From an uncultured Acidimicrobiaceae bacterium (GTDB lineage Bacteria > Actinomycetota > Acidimicrobiia > Spongiisociales > UBA5794): a DNA stretch of 40,926 nt. The notes under the pieces were generated by a model. That model was given only the letters and a program-made list of their open reading frames with translations. It did not search any database and had not been told where the DNA came from. Position 1 is the stretch's first letter, and each line of letters begins with the position of its first letter. Below, piece after piece: positions 28,189 through 35,927 of the stretch. The position numbers were made by a program, and so were the translations under genes. The DNA lies in contig CAMYKI010000019.1 of assembly GCA_947258985.1 (NCBI GenBank), positions 40,367 to 81,292 of the forward strand, read 5' to 3'.

Positions 28189-29099
28189 AGGCCGCCGCCC
28201 CCGTCCCCGACCCGGGGCACGTACTGGAAAGCTTCGACGGCACGAACGGTCTCAAATCCGAGACTCTGGTAGAGACCGACGGCGCGCTCGTTCGCCGATT
28301 CAACAAACAGCATGGCCTCGTGCACATGACGCCGACTAGTCAGATAGTCGAGGCCGATCGAGACGAGAGCCCGGCCGAGGCCACGGCCCTCCCACTCGGG
28401 GACAACTCCGATGATGTAGATCTCGCCCAATCCGTTTTCGTGAACCTTCGTCCAACAGCTTCCAGCCAGCGCATCACCATCCCACGCCAAGAGGAAGCCG
28501 TCCGGATCGAACCACGGCTGAGCCATTCGCTTTTCGAGGTCGCGACGGGTCAGGTCTCCGTTCTCGGGATGACCTGCAAACGTGGCGTTGTTCGCCTCTA
28601 GCCAGGCCCTCTCGTCAATGCCCATGCGAAAGGTCGCCATGCGAAATCCGGGGGTGGAAGGGTCGAGGCCGGCTATCGGCAGCCGCCGCCGCATCTCCCA
28701 TAGCGCTCTACGCTTCTGCCAACCCAGGCTGACCGCTGCCTCCGCTACATAGCCGAACCGGGACCACAGCACTGTGTCTTCGTCGAGACCTTGCTGGAGG
28801 GCATCGATCAGGTCCGTTGCGGCGGCCCCGCTGCGATATTGCGGAGCAACAACGATCTCGATAGCCCAGTGGCCTCGCCCATCGTGTCCCGAGCCTCGGT
28901 GCCATGCCGCCTGCCCGTAGCCGATCATCGAACCGTCCGACAAGACCGCGATCTGCTCACGGGCATCGAGTCGGCCGTCGAGACGCATCCCCTTGTACTC
29001 GGAAAGCGACTCACCGCCATCGGCGCGAGTGATCGACTCGATCAGTTCGAGCACCTCCGCACGGCGGTCGGATCGAAGTTGTGCCGTGGTGTGGAGCAC
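28185..29099 (-). CDS. mshD: Mycothiol synthase
   Basis: This tandem GNAT protein acetylates Cys-GlcN-Ins in the last step of mycothiol synthesis, the main actinobacterial thiol. The C-terminal domain strongly recalls MshD: FAGHPENGDLTRRDLEKR, PWFDPDGFLLAW, WTKVHENGLGEIYIIGV, the acetyl-CoA loop GRGLGRAL and LFVESANERAVGLYQSLGF. The N-terminal GNAT half is degenerate, as usual. I prefer GTG 29099 (304 residues), which follows GGAG by 5 bases and begins where homology begins. A GTG at 29162 would add 21 residues but lies too close to the likely -10. Confidence 0.9.
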   Translation of the reverse strand: MLHTTAQLRSDRRAEVLELIESITRADGGESLSEYKGMRLDGRLDAREQIAVLSDGSMIGYGQAAWHRGSGHDGRGHWAIEIVVAPQYRSGAAATDLIDALQQGLDEDTVLWSRFGYVAEAAVSLGWQKRRALWEMRRRLPIAGLDPSTPGFRMATFRMGIDERAWLEANNATFAGHPENGDLTRRDLEKRMAQPWFDPDGFLLAWDGDALAGSCWTKVHENGLGEIYIIGVVPEWEGRGLGRALVSIGLDYLTSRRHVHEAMLFVESANERAVGLYQSLGFETVRAVEAFQYVPRVGDGGGGL

Positions 29100-29164
29100 G
29101 TCATCTCCGTCGTGGTCGAGGTTTCCATCGGTCCCGGTGGCTGCGGAGCCATACGATTCCACCG

Positions 29165-29171
29165 TATCCTA
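29165..29171. promoter_or_regulatory. Shared symmetric -10 element for mshD and the patatin gene
   Basis: TATCCTA contains TATCCT on the plus strand (29165-29170) and TAGGAT on the minus strand (29171-29166); both fit TANNNT. The plus start GTG 29177 lies 6 bases beyond. On the minus strand the start point would fall near 29158-29160, upstream of GTG 29099. Confidence 0.45.
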
Positions 29172-29176
29172 TGCCC

Positions 29177-30133
29177 GTGAGCAGAGTCGGACTTGTATTG
29201 GGCGGAGGTGGCATCACCGGTGCCGCATTTCAGTTTGGCGCGCTATTGACACTGCAAATGGCCACCGGCTGGAATCCCAACAACGCTGATGTCCTCATCG
29301 GAACGTCGTCTGGGGCCATCACCGGCGCAATGGTCCGGGGAAATCAGCTGTCGCTCGAGACCTTCATCGGGAACGCCGGATCCCGTGACGAGGTCGCCGA
29401 TGTTCTCCGCGAGAGGGTCTACAGGCGCAGCCGCCCCTCTGGTGTCCTCAGATGGGTGCGCCGCGGCGTAATCCCGGGGCTGCGGCGACCCGATCTCAAT
29501 CTCGTCCTCGGCAGCCCTTCTATCCACTCCACCGAAGGTATCTCCGAATGGATAGAAGGTGCGTTGGGAGACCTTGCCGACACCTGGCCCGACCGAGCGA
29601 CGGTTATTGTTGCGTTCGATCTTCACGAACGCCGCCGGGTCGCCTTTGGCACGGAAGAAGCTCCTGCGGCGGCCTTGAAGAACGCGGTAGCCGCATCTAC
29701 GGCAGTTCCGTTCGTATTTCAACCTGTCCAGATCCGCGATCGCTGGTACGCCGACGGTGGCATCACGAGCGGCACCTCAGTCGACCTGCTCCTTGGATCG
29801 GAGGAACCCCTCGATTTGGTGATCGTCGTCGCCCCCCTTGCGGCATCGGAGAAGCGGCCGGGCGCCCGCTTCTATGAGGACATCTTCGATCGATTCGGTA
29901 GAACCGCCCTCGAACAGGAAGTCGCGTTGGTAGGGCAGCGCTGGCCGGACACAGACTTCGTGATCCTCCGGCCCGATCACCGTGTCCTCGAAGCCGCTCG
30001 ACCGAATCCGATGTCGGCGGAAGCAGCGATGCCGGCCTTCTTGCGAACTCTTCGCTCGATGAAGCACGAACTGGCGGCACCAGCCACGTGGGATGTACTC
30101 GAGCGGCATATCGTCGCCCGCTCCGAAATCTAG
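29177..30133 (+). CDS. Patatin-like phospholipase
   Basis: This 318-residue cytoplasmic serine hydrolase has the glycine-rich oxyanion loop GLVLGGGGITGAAFQFG at the N-terminus, the nucleophile motif GTSSG (GxSxG) near residue 42, and the dyad Asp in YADGGITSG near residue 196. It probably cleaves acyl esters of lipids; the substrate is unknown. GTG 29177 would be a leaderless start after TATCCT. ATG 29171 adds two residues and is the conventional choice. Relatives lie near many lipid loci, but its only close neighbour is mshD, on the other strand. It converges with the DivIVA-like gene. Confidence 0.87.
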   Translation: MSRVGLVLGGGGITGAAFQFGALLTLQMATGWNPNNADVLIGTSSGAITGAMVRGNQLSLETFIGNAGSRDEVADVLRERVYRRSRPSGVLRWVRRGVIPGLRRPDLNLVLGSPSIHSTEGISEWIEGALGDLADTWPDRATVIVAFDLHERRRVAFGTEEAPAAALKNAVAASTAVPFVFQPVQIRDRWYADGGITSGTSVDLLLGSEEPLDLVIVVAPLAASEKRPGARFYEDIFDRFGRTALEQEVALVGQRWPDTDFVILRPDHRVLEAARPNPMSAEAAMPAFLRTLRSMKHELAAPATWDVLERHIVARSEI

Positions 30134-30145
30134 GTATCGCCCTAG

Positions 30146-31216
30146 TCAGGTGACCTCGCGCAGCTCCTCGAGCAGGCGATCGACCTTGTCGCTGATATCG
30201 GCAGAGGACTCTTCCGAATCTGCCGAGTCGGGCGGCGCCACAACTTCCAGATGCGGAGCCGGGCCTTCTTCCGACTCGGATGCGGCCGGTACTTCCTCCG
30301 GTGTCTCGCTCGGTCCATCGACCGCAGCGGGCTCCTCAGTCGCGACGGTTTCATCCTGCGGGGGCGCATCCGGTGCCGGCACCGGCTCGCCTTCCACCAC
30401 ATCGGTTTCGGCCACAGCGGGGGCTGCCGGGTCCTCGGCAGACTCGCTCGCGTCTGCTGATTGCTCAGAATCGGCCGCCACGGGCTGCCCCTCTTCCTCG
30501 TGGGTAGGTTCCGCGGGCGCAGTTTCATCCACTGGAGCGGCCTGGACGGGCGCAGCAACTTCGGGTGGTGGTGATGGTGGCACGAGCATCGACGGATCTT
30601 CAACGACCTCTCGTGCCGCGGCAAGAGCTGTATCGAGGGCGGCTCGGGCGTCCTCGATCTGCGGTCCTTTCTGTGACTGCAGCGATGCCAGAGCCTTCTC
30701 AGCTACGTCCAGGTTCTCCCGCAAACTTTCGATTCGAACAACGAGAGCCTCGGTCTCAGCCAGAGCGGCTTCGGCCACCTCACCGGCTCTTGCCCGGGCC
30801 CCATCCTCCATCGCCTTCACGCGAGCCTCGGCGGCGCTCGTTAATTCCTCGGCCCTGGCGCTTGCCTCGGAGACCCGGGTTTCTGCGTTCGCGGTTGCTT
30901 CGGAGACGAGTGTCTCCGCTTTGCTGGCAGCCTCTTCTTCCATGTCCTTCGCCTGCTGGCGCGCTCCAGCGAGCAGTTCTTCTTTGGCGTGCGCCGCTGC
31001 CTTGAGAGTGAGCCGAAGCGCTTCTTCGGACTCGTTGGCGTCCTGCACCTTGGCGTCCAGAGACTCGATCGTCGCCTTCAACTCGGCGACCTCACGCTCT
31101 CGTTCGCCGACTGCGGCCGCGATTTCGGCGAGGTGGGCATCGACCTTGTCCGGGTCGTACCCGCGCCGATTCAACTCAAACTCGCGCCCGGTGATGCTCT
31201 GATGTGATAGGTCCAC
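30146..31216 (-). CDS. DivIVA-domain coiled-coil protein with acidic tail
   Basis: This 356-residue protein opens with a DivIVA-type membrane-binding and pole-targeting domain (FELNRRGYDPDKVDAHLAEI, about 13-32). A long Ala/Glu-rich coiled coil covers about 33-205. The last 150 residues are Pro/Glu/Ala/Ser rich and strongly acidic, ending in a short amphipathic helix (DKVDRLLEELREV). Known relatives mark cell poles or septa and guide wall growth. This one is not beside ftsZ or wall genes, so its role is open. The GTG start follows GAGG. A long Ser-rich reading frame on the other strand is a shadow. Confidence 0.8.
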   Translation of the reverse strand: MDLSHQSITGREFELNRRGYDPDKVDAHLAEIAAAVGEREREVAELKATIESLDAKVQDANESEEALRLTLKAAAHAKEELLAGARQQAKDMEEEAASKAETLVSEATANAETRVSEASARAEELTSAAEARVKAMEDGARARAGEVAEAALAETEALVVRIESLRENLDVAEKALASLQSQKGPQIEDARAALDTALAAAREVVEDPSMLVPPSPPPEVAAPVQAAPVDETAPAEPTHEEEGQPVAADSEQSADASESAEDPAAPAVAETDVVEGEPVPAPDAPPQDETVATEEPAAVDGPSETPEEVPAASESEEGPAPHLEVVAPPDSADSEESSADISDKVDRLLEELREVT

Positions 31217-31254
31217 GCGATCCCTCGCTCCGTCTCATTTGCGGCCGCTCCTGC

Positions 31255-31260
31255 AACCTA
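31255..31260 (-). promoter_or_regulatory. Putative -10 element for the DivIVA-like gene
   Basis: TAGGTT on the minus strand fits TANNNT and is 38 bases before the GTG start, leaving a leader with the GAGG site. Confidence 0.35.
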
Positions 31261-31332
31261 GCCTCCAATCCAACCGTAAGGAATGGAATAGGTCGCTCGA
31301 CCCCTAGACGCATCGGCGTTTCCCGTGTTTAG

Positions 31333-31350
31333 TTGAGGATAACTACTCAA
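31333..31350. repeat. Small inverted repeat upstream of pilin gene
   Basis: TTGAG (31333-31337) and CTCAA (31346-31350) face each other across 8 bases, 48 bases before the pilin ATG. It could be an operator, but a 5-base arm is weak. The rest of the 182-base spacer shows only the divergent -10 element. Confidence 0.25.
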
Positions 31351-31398
31351 AGCAGTCAAACACACCACTCAGAATCACAAAGCAGAGGAATGTTAGAG

Positions 31399-31581
31399 AT
31401 GAGCTTGGTCGATTACGTCAAAATCACGATATGTCGGGTATCGGACGACGAGCGCGGGGCATCTCTCGTTGAGTACGCGTTGCTGGTAGCACTGATCGCA
31501 ATTGCGGCGGTCGTTGCAGTTACCACATTTGGTGGCGCGCTCTCCAGCGAGTACAGCGGCATCGCAGACTCAATGCCCTAG
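31399..31581 (+). CDS. Flp/Fap-type pilin subunit
   Basis: This 60-residue protein is a class III prepilin. After a short basic leader, DDERGASLVEYALLVALIAI carries the expected cleavage point after Gly and the Glu at position 5 of the mature chain. The hydrophobic helix and a short polar C-terminus follow. ATG 31399 stands 10 bases after AGAGG. No Tad ATPase, TadV peptidase or TadB/C gene lies in the window, so assembly would need genes elsewhere. A weak terminator follows. Confidence 0.88.
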   Translation: MSLVDYVKITICRVSDDERGASLVEYALLVALIAIAAVVAVTTFGGALSSEYSGIADSMP

Positions 31582-31587
31582 GAAGCC

Positions 31588-31607
31588 CGGGTCGGACAGG
31601 CCCGTTT
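31588..31607 (+). terminator. Weak intrinsic terminator after pilin gene
   Basis: CGGGTC (31588-31593) can pair with GGCCCG (31599-31604), including one G-U pair, around loop GGACA, and three T follow. It lies 7 bases after the pilin stop. Confidence 0.4.
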
Positions 31608-31703
31608 GAGACGCTTTCGAACCCCAGACTCGTCGATCGCGTCACCCGTTTCCATCAAATCACGGCTTCGTCCGTGGGCATTCTCGCCGTCAGCTTGCCG
31701 CAA

Positions 31704-31709
31704 TAGAAT
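31704..31709 (+). promoter_or_regulatory. Putative -10 element for anchored-protein pair
   Basis: TAGAAT fits the -10 consensus well, 38 bases before ATG 31748. A weak TTCTCG at 31681-31686 has the right 17-base spacing for a -35. Confidence 0.4.
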
Positions 31710-31747
31710 GCTCTGGGTTGGCCCACATAGGGCGCCGGAGGCAAGCA

Positions 31748-32578
31748 ATGACCAGAGGGATCGTCGCAACGGCACTCGTTGTGTTCTTGCTCGCTGGTTT
31801 CGGCGGATGGTTCCTGAGCCGCAGCTCCGCCACCGATTCCGTCGGCCAGACAACGACAACGATGACTGTGACGACAACTGAGCCACCGGTCGCCTACTTC
31901 AACAGCCCGTACGAGACACTGATTGGCCCTGCTGCCGTCGTTGCCACAGACCTACGGCTGGACGGCGACGAAATCATCCTGGAATTCACCGTCGACGAGC
32001 TCCAACCCGTCGGCGACGCCGCGTCGGTGACACGCTTCTTCGGTTTCGGTCTGGTCGAAGAGGTGCCAGCCGAGGAACTCGGAATCGTGTATCTCGACGC
32101 GTGGACGCTCGAGACGGCTGGCGATGCCATTCCCGGCAGTGTGGCGACACCGGCGGCTCGAACAGTCCGGTTCGACGTTGGCGAGAACTTCTCCGAAGAT
32201 GCCGTGACCGGTGTCCGTTTGGAGTCCTACGGTCTCCTGGTCCCGGTCGACACCGAGTTCACGCTGGACCTGGACAGCGACACTGCGACCGTTGCCCCCG
32301 GCATAAATGCACGTCTCCTCGCCGTCACTGAGCAAGCGAGGACGATCATCCAGGTTGAGCTGATCTCGGAACGAGAGTTCAACTACGACAATCTCGCCGT
32401 AGCCGGAGTAGGTCCTGGATGGAAGTCTGCCGTCCGCGAGGCCGAAGGACGGCCGCGGTGGAATCTCACCTACGACTTCTCCGAGGCGCCTTCCCCCATC
32501 CCCATCCGAGTCTACGGGGCGGCGTGGACCACGATAGAGAGTGGTGTCGAAATCCCGCTGGAGGGTGGTGGCCGATGA
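31748..32578 (+). CDS. Membrane-anchored extracytoplasmic protein of unknown function
   Basis: I do not recognise this 276-residue protein. An N-terminal membrane helix (about 4-23) acts as an uncleaved anchor, then a Thr-rich linker (TTTTMTVTTTEPP), then about 225 residues predicted to be mostly beta-strand, with many Val/Leu/Asp alternations and no cysteine. ATG 31748 follows GGAGG by 6 bases. The stop overlaps the next start by 4 bases, so the two products are made together and perhaps interact. The layout (anchor, Thr/Pro linker, beta domain) matches the next gene, suggesting an old duplication, but clear residue similarity is hard to see by eye. Confidence 0.75.
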   Translation: MTRGIVATALVVFLLAGFGGWFLSRSSATDSVGQTTTTMTVTTTEPPVAYFNSPYETLIGPAAVVATDLRLDGDEIILEFTVDELQPVGDAASVTRFFGFGLVEEVPAEELGIVYLDAWTLETAGDAIPGSVATPAARTVRFDVGENFSEDAVTGVRLESYGLLVPVDTEFTLDLDSDTATVAPGINARLLAVTEQARTIIQVELISEREFNYDNLAVAGVGPGWKSAVREAEGRPRWNLTYDFSEAPSPIPIRVYGAAWTTIESGVEIPLEGGGR

Positions 32579-33636
32579 GCACACCTGCCACCCCAGAGCA
32601 AGACGCTGCCTTCTGGGAAGAGATAATGCGTTCACCTCTCGATCCAGACCCGGATGAGAATCGGCCTTCTTACCTTTGGCTTCCAGCGATCATTGCGGCA
32701 GCAGTCGTCGGGCTGCTCCTCGGGCTGGCGCTCGGCGGCCCCAATCAAGCCACCCCGGCGGCGTCCGATGGTGAAGAGTCAACTACGACAACAAGTGATC
32801 CTCCTCCCCCACCCGACCCGATTCTGCCTCCCGGGTACGCCGGCAGCGACGAGGTCGGCCTCAGGCCTCTTGCCTCTTACACGGACGGCGGGAGCTTGTA
32901 CCTGATCGTCAGTTCCGCAACGCGGAGCGACCTCGACCGCACCGAAATCGGTGAACTCCATATCGCCGATTGGACAATGGCAGGCGACGGTGTGGAGAAC
33001 GTTGCTTCTCGCGCCATCCAATCCAACCTTGCCCCCGGAGTCCGCCTTGTCGAGTTTCCGGGGGTTGCCGCGCTCCCGCTATCCGATCCGGAACTGCTTG
33101 TCCGTGAAGCCACCGAAATGACAGTGCGCACCAGCTGCAACGGTTGTGCAGCGACGTCGGTGGACAGAGCCGAGGGCGAGGTCGTTCTGGAAGATGCGGT
33201 ACTCCCGTACAGCAGCCTCGAGCCACTAGTAATCGAAGTAGGGAGCGGCATCCAACTATCGATCGATGAAGTCATTGCCACCGATGAATGGGGTTTCGCC
33301 ACATGGCACCTTGTCGATGACACCGAGGCTCGAACCCGCGTTTCTCTCGTGATTGCCTTCGAGGGCACCGACGACCCGGCTAGCGAGGAAGTAGATCCCA
33401 CCCTTCTGGTGCCTGCCCGCCTCATGGGACCAACCCCGCAGAACGCGATCGCCGGCGAGCCCGGAGCGTTCACCCGGAACGGTTCGGAGCAGCTCGATCG
33501 GGTGGGCGAGATCCTCTCTGATGAAAACCGACCCGAGCAGATCGTGCTCCGATGGGTTGTTGAGTGGCAGCGTCCGGTGGGTGACCCCGTACTGCTTTCG
33601 CTCGAGGACACGGCGGATCTCGGATCTACCGAATAG
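32575..33636 (+). CDS. Membrane-anchored extracytoplasmic protein with CxxC motif
   Basis: This 353-residue protein of no family I recognise has an acidic cytoplasmic N-terminus of about 32 residues, one membrane helix (about 33-54), a linker TTTTSDPPPPPDP and a large extracytoplasmic domain rich in beta-strand. Two cysteines only, Cys188 and Cys191, form CNGC, which could be redox-active, disulfide-bonded or metal-binding. ATG 32575 overlaps the previous stop by 4 bases; GGAGGG lies upstream. An earlier in-frame extension to 32419 would run inside the previous gene and is not used. Confidence 0.75.
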   Translation: MSTPATPEQDAAFWEEIMRSPLDPDPDENRPSYLWLPAIIAAAVVGLLLGLALGGPNQATPAASDGEESTTTTSDPPPPPDPILPPGYAGSDEVGLRPLASYTDGGSLYLIVSSATRSDLDRTEIGELHIADWTMAGDGVENVASRAIQSNLAPGVRLVEFPGVAALPLSDPELLVREATEMTVRTSCNGCAATSVDRAEGEVVLEDAVLPYSSLEPLVIEVGSGIQLSIDEVIATDEWGFATWHLVDDTEARTRVSLVIAFEGTDDPASEEVDPTLLVPARLMGPTPQNAIAGEPGAFTRNGSEQLDRVGEILSDENRPEQIVLRWVVEWQRPVGDPVLLSLEDTADLGSTE

Positions 33637-33733
33637 TGGCCTATCGATTTAGCGGCAAACAATGGAATCCTCATCCGCCTCTTAACGTTGTTGCGAATGA
33701 TGGTTTTGAGAAACACCTGAAGAAGGAATCGAG

Positions 33734-34996
33734 ATGGAACCCACAGAACCGCGATACGGCTACGGCCCTCCCGCTCCCCCTGCGGTCGAAGCAGAAGCTG
33801 CGGCCGCCGTCCCCACCGCCGCGGCCGTTGCCGATTCGGCCCCACAGACATCACCCTCGAAGAGCCAGGGTGACTGGAAGTGGTTCGTGGCCGCCGCAGC
33901 CGTTGCTGCGGCGTTTACCGCAGGTGCCTTCGTGGCGGCAAGCGATGCCACCCCATCGGAAGATGGCAGCAATGCCGTTGCCGCCGTGGTGACGACCACA
34001 ACAGCGCCGCCAGCAAAGGCGCTTCCCCCGACGACCACAACGGCGGCACCCGATAAGGCCGCCGCCAGTCCTTCCACGCTGCTTCTCGACGCCTCGCTCG
34101 TGGGGGACACCGTCATCCCGTCGGTCGTAACGGTGCAGATCAACGGAGCCGGCTTCGGTGGAGCCACCGGTGTCCTCGGGACCGGGTCCGGCGTGGTGTT
34201 TGACGAGAGCGGACATGTCATTACCAACGACCACGTGGTCGCCGCCGGCACCAGCTACGAGATCGTGCTCGCCGATGGGCGAATCTACCCGGCGGAACTC
34301 GTGGGAACCGATCCGACCACGGACCTCGCCGTCCTGTCCGTATCGGCCAGCGACCTGCCCCCAATAGCTGTTGGCTCATCTGACGCCCTCACTGTCGGAG
34401 ACCCGGCCGTTGCCGTCGGCAGCCCCCTGGGCCTCGACGGTGGTCCCTCACTGACCGTCGGCGTGATATCCGCATTCGGCCGCGAGGTTCAAACGGATGC
34501 CACCACGCGACTATTTGGAATGCTGCAGACAGATGCTCCGATTACTCAGGGATCTAGCGGCGGCGCCCTCGTGGACGGCGCTGGTCGCCTCGTCGGAATC
34601 ACCACCGCCGTTGGAGTGAGCGAAGTCGGCATCGAAGGAATCGGTTTTGCCACCCCCATCGAGGTGGTCACTCGTGTGGTCGGCGAAATCATCGAAACCG
34701 GATCCGCCAGCGACCCGTTTCTCGGGATCTTCGGAGCGACCTCGTTGGTTGATACAACCGACGGAGGAAGCATTCCGGTGGGTGTTGTGATCGATTCCGT
34801 AGAACCGAACACGGCTGCCGCTTCGGCCGGACTCAGCCCGGAAGACGTGATATCGGCCGTCAACGGGACCCCCGTGAAGACCATGGACGAGCTGGTCTCG
34901 TTGCTCCGTCGCTACGGCGCAGGATCGACCATCGAACTCTCGCTCGCAGATGGCACGATGGTCGAAGTGACGCTGGGTGAGCGACCGAGCGCATAG
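33734..34996 (+). CDS. HtrA/DegP-like membrane-anchored serine protease
   Basis: This 420-residue S1C protease probably handles misfolded envelope proteins. A Pro/Ala-rich cytoplasmic region (1-45) precedes a membrane helix (about 50-70), a Thr/Pro linker (to about 108), the trypsin-like domain and one PDZ domain (about 330-415). The triad is His167 (TNDHVV), Asp197 (TTDLAVL) and Ser275 (QGSSGGAL). GAAGAAGGAAT precedes the ATG. It lies 97 bases after the CxxC protein and could be cotranscribed or separate. Pro/Ala-rich tails ahead of the helix are common in actinobacterial HtrA. Confidence 0.92.
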   Translation: MEPTEPRYGYGPPAPPAVEAEAAAAVPTAAAVADSAPQTSPSKSQGDWKWFVAAAAVAAAFTAGAFVAASDATPSEDGSNAVAAVVTTTTAPPAKALPPTTTTAAPDKAAASPSTLLLDASLVGDTVIPSVVTVQINGAGFGGATGVLGTGSGVVFDESGHVITNDHVVAAGTSYEIVLADGRIYPAELVGTDPTTDLAVLSVSASDLPPIAVGSSDALTVGDPAVAVGSPLGLDGGPSLTVGVISAFGREVQTDATTRLFGMLQTDAPITQGSSGGALVDGAGRLVGITTAVGVSEVGIEGIGFATPIEVVTRVVGEIIETGSASDPFLGIFGATSLVDTTDGGSIPVGVVIDSVEPNTAAASAGLSPEDVISAVNGTPVKTMDELVSLLRRYGAGSTIELSLADGTMVEVTLGERPSA

Positions 34997-35051
34997 CCGC
35001 GGAACCTGCCTCCTTCGTTGGTAGCCTGCCGGTGGCTACAAGGAGGCGGAA

Positions 35052-35927
35052 ACGCAGAGTCCGGGCGAGTGTCGGCTCAGCGACGGCCGCGTCTGCCTCA
35101 CCGTTGCCGGGGGCTTCGGACCCCGCATCACGGCGTTTGGCATGGCTAACGGCGAGAACGTGCTTGCCCAGCTCGGCGATCTGAGCATTCCGCTGCCCGA
35201 CGGCCGCAAGTACCGCCTGGTCGGAGGGCACCGTCTGTGGGTGGCCCCGGAAGACCCACCGGTCACCTATGCGCAAGATGATCGGGCTGTAGTCGTGACC
35301 CAGACACAACACGAGTTGACCGTCACCGGACCGCCGGAAGTGGCAACTGGTCTGGAGAAATCTATCTCGGTCTCACTGCACGACGGTGGGGTCCGCCTCG
35401 TCCATCGAATCACCAATCGCGGAACATCCCCACGGATGCTCGCCCCATGGGCCATTACCCAGTTTCCGGTCGGAGGGACCGCCCTTCTCCCTCTCAACGA
35501 TCAGGACGAAGACGACTACGGGTTGCAGCCCAACGCCGAAGTGGTGCTCTGGCCCTATGCCGGGGTCGCCGACACTCCGTTCGTGATGAAGGATCGGCTG
35601 CTGCTCATCGGATCGGATCGCACCTCCCCTACCAAGGTAGGCACTCGCCTGGACCGGGGTTGGCTCGCCTACGTCCGCAATGGCCTCGTGTTCGTGAAGC
35701 GGGCCACTCATGACGCGGACGGCTCCTACGCAGACCGTGGAGCATCTGCGCAGTGTTACAGCAGCCCCGACTTCGTTGAGCTGGAGACGCTTGGCGCTGT
35801 CGGTTCGCTGCAACCCGGCGATACGACCGAACACGTGGAGCTCTGGAACCTCTATACAGTCTCGCCCGATGTGCCTCTCGCTGCTGTTCCCAATTTGCTC
35901 GATTTCGATGGAGACCACTCCGAATGA
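35052..35927 (+). CDS. Aldose-epimerase-like protein (galactose mutarotase fold, DUF4380-like)
   Basis: The protein resembles the mutarotase superfamily: the conserved opening VAGGFGPRITAFGMANGENVL is followed by VGGHRLWVAPEDP and, late, GLQPNAEVVLWPYA. This similarity begins upstream of the first ATG (35142). The open frame reaches back to a TAG at 35022, with no ATG, GTG or TTG. Its best candidate start is ACG 35052, 5 bases after a perfect AAGGAGG, giving 291 residues; a start at 35142 gives 261 and deletes the conserved opening. It overlaps the xylulokinase start by 4 bases, so it may act on the same sugar. The catalytic status is unclear. Confidence 0.75.
   Translation, partial: TQSPGECRLSDGRVCLTVAGGFGPRITAFGMANGENVLAQLGDLSIPLPDGRKYRLVGGHRLWVAPEDPPVTYAQDDRAVVVTQTQHELTVTGPPEVATGLEKSISVSLHDGGVRLVHRITNRGTSPRMLAPWAITQFPVGGTALLPLNDQDEDDYGLQPNAEVVLWPYAGVADTPFVMKDRLLLIGSDRTSPTKVGTRLDRGWLAYVRNGLVFVKRATHDADGSYADRGASAQCYSSPDFVELETLGAVGSLQPGDTTEHVELWNLYTVSPDVPLAAVPNLLDFDGDHSE

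Noticed and set aside
30093-31202. 369-codon Ser/Ala-rich plus-strand open frame
   Set aside because: It mirrors the low-complexity DivIVA-like gene; the composition is explained by the Glu/Ala codons read in reverse.
31217-31747. Defence, CRISPR or mobile-element island around the pilin gene
   Set aside because: No transposase, integrase, nuclease, direct repeats or composition shift was seen; spacers are short and consistent with promoters and a terminator.
32877-33854. 325-codon minus-strand open frame
   Set aside because: Ser/Arg-rich shadow crossing two plus-strand genes with good starts and 4-base coupling.
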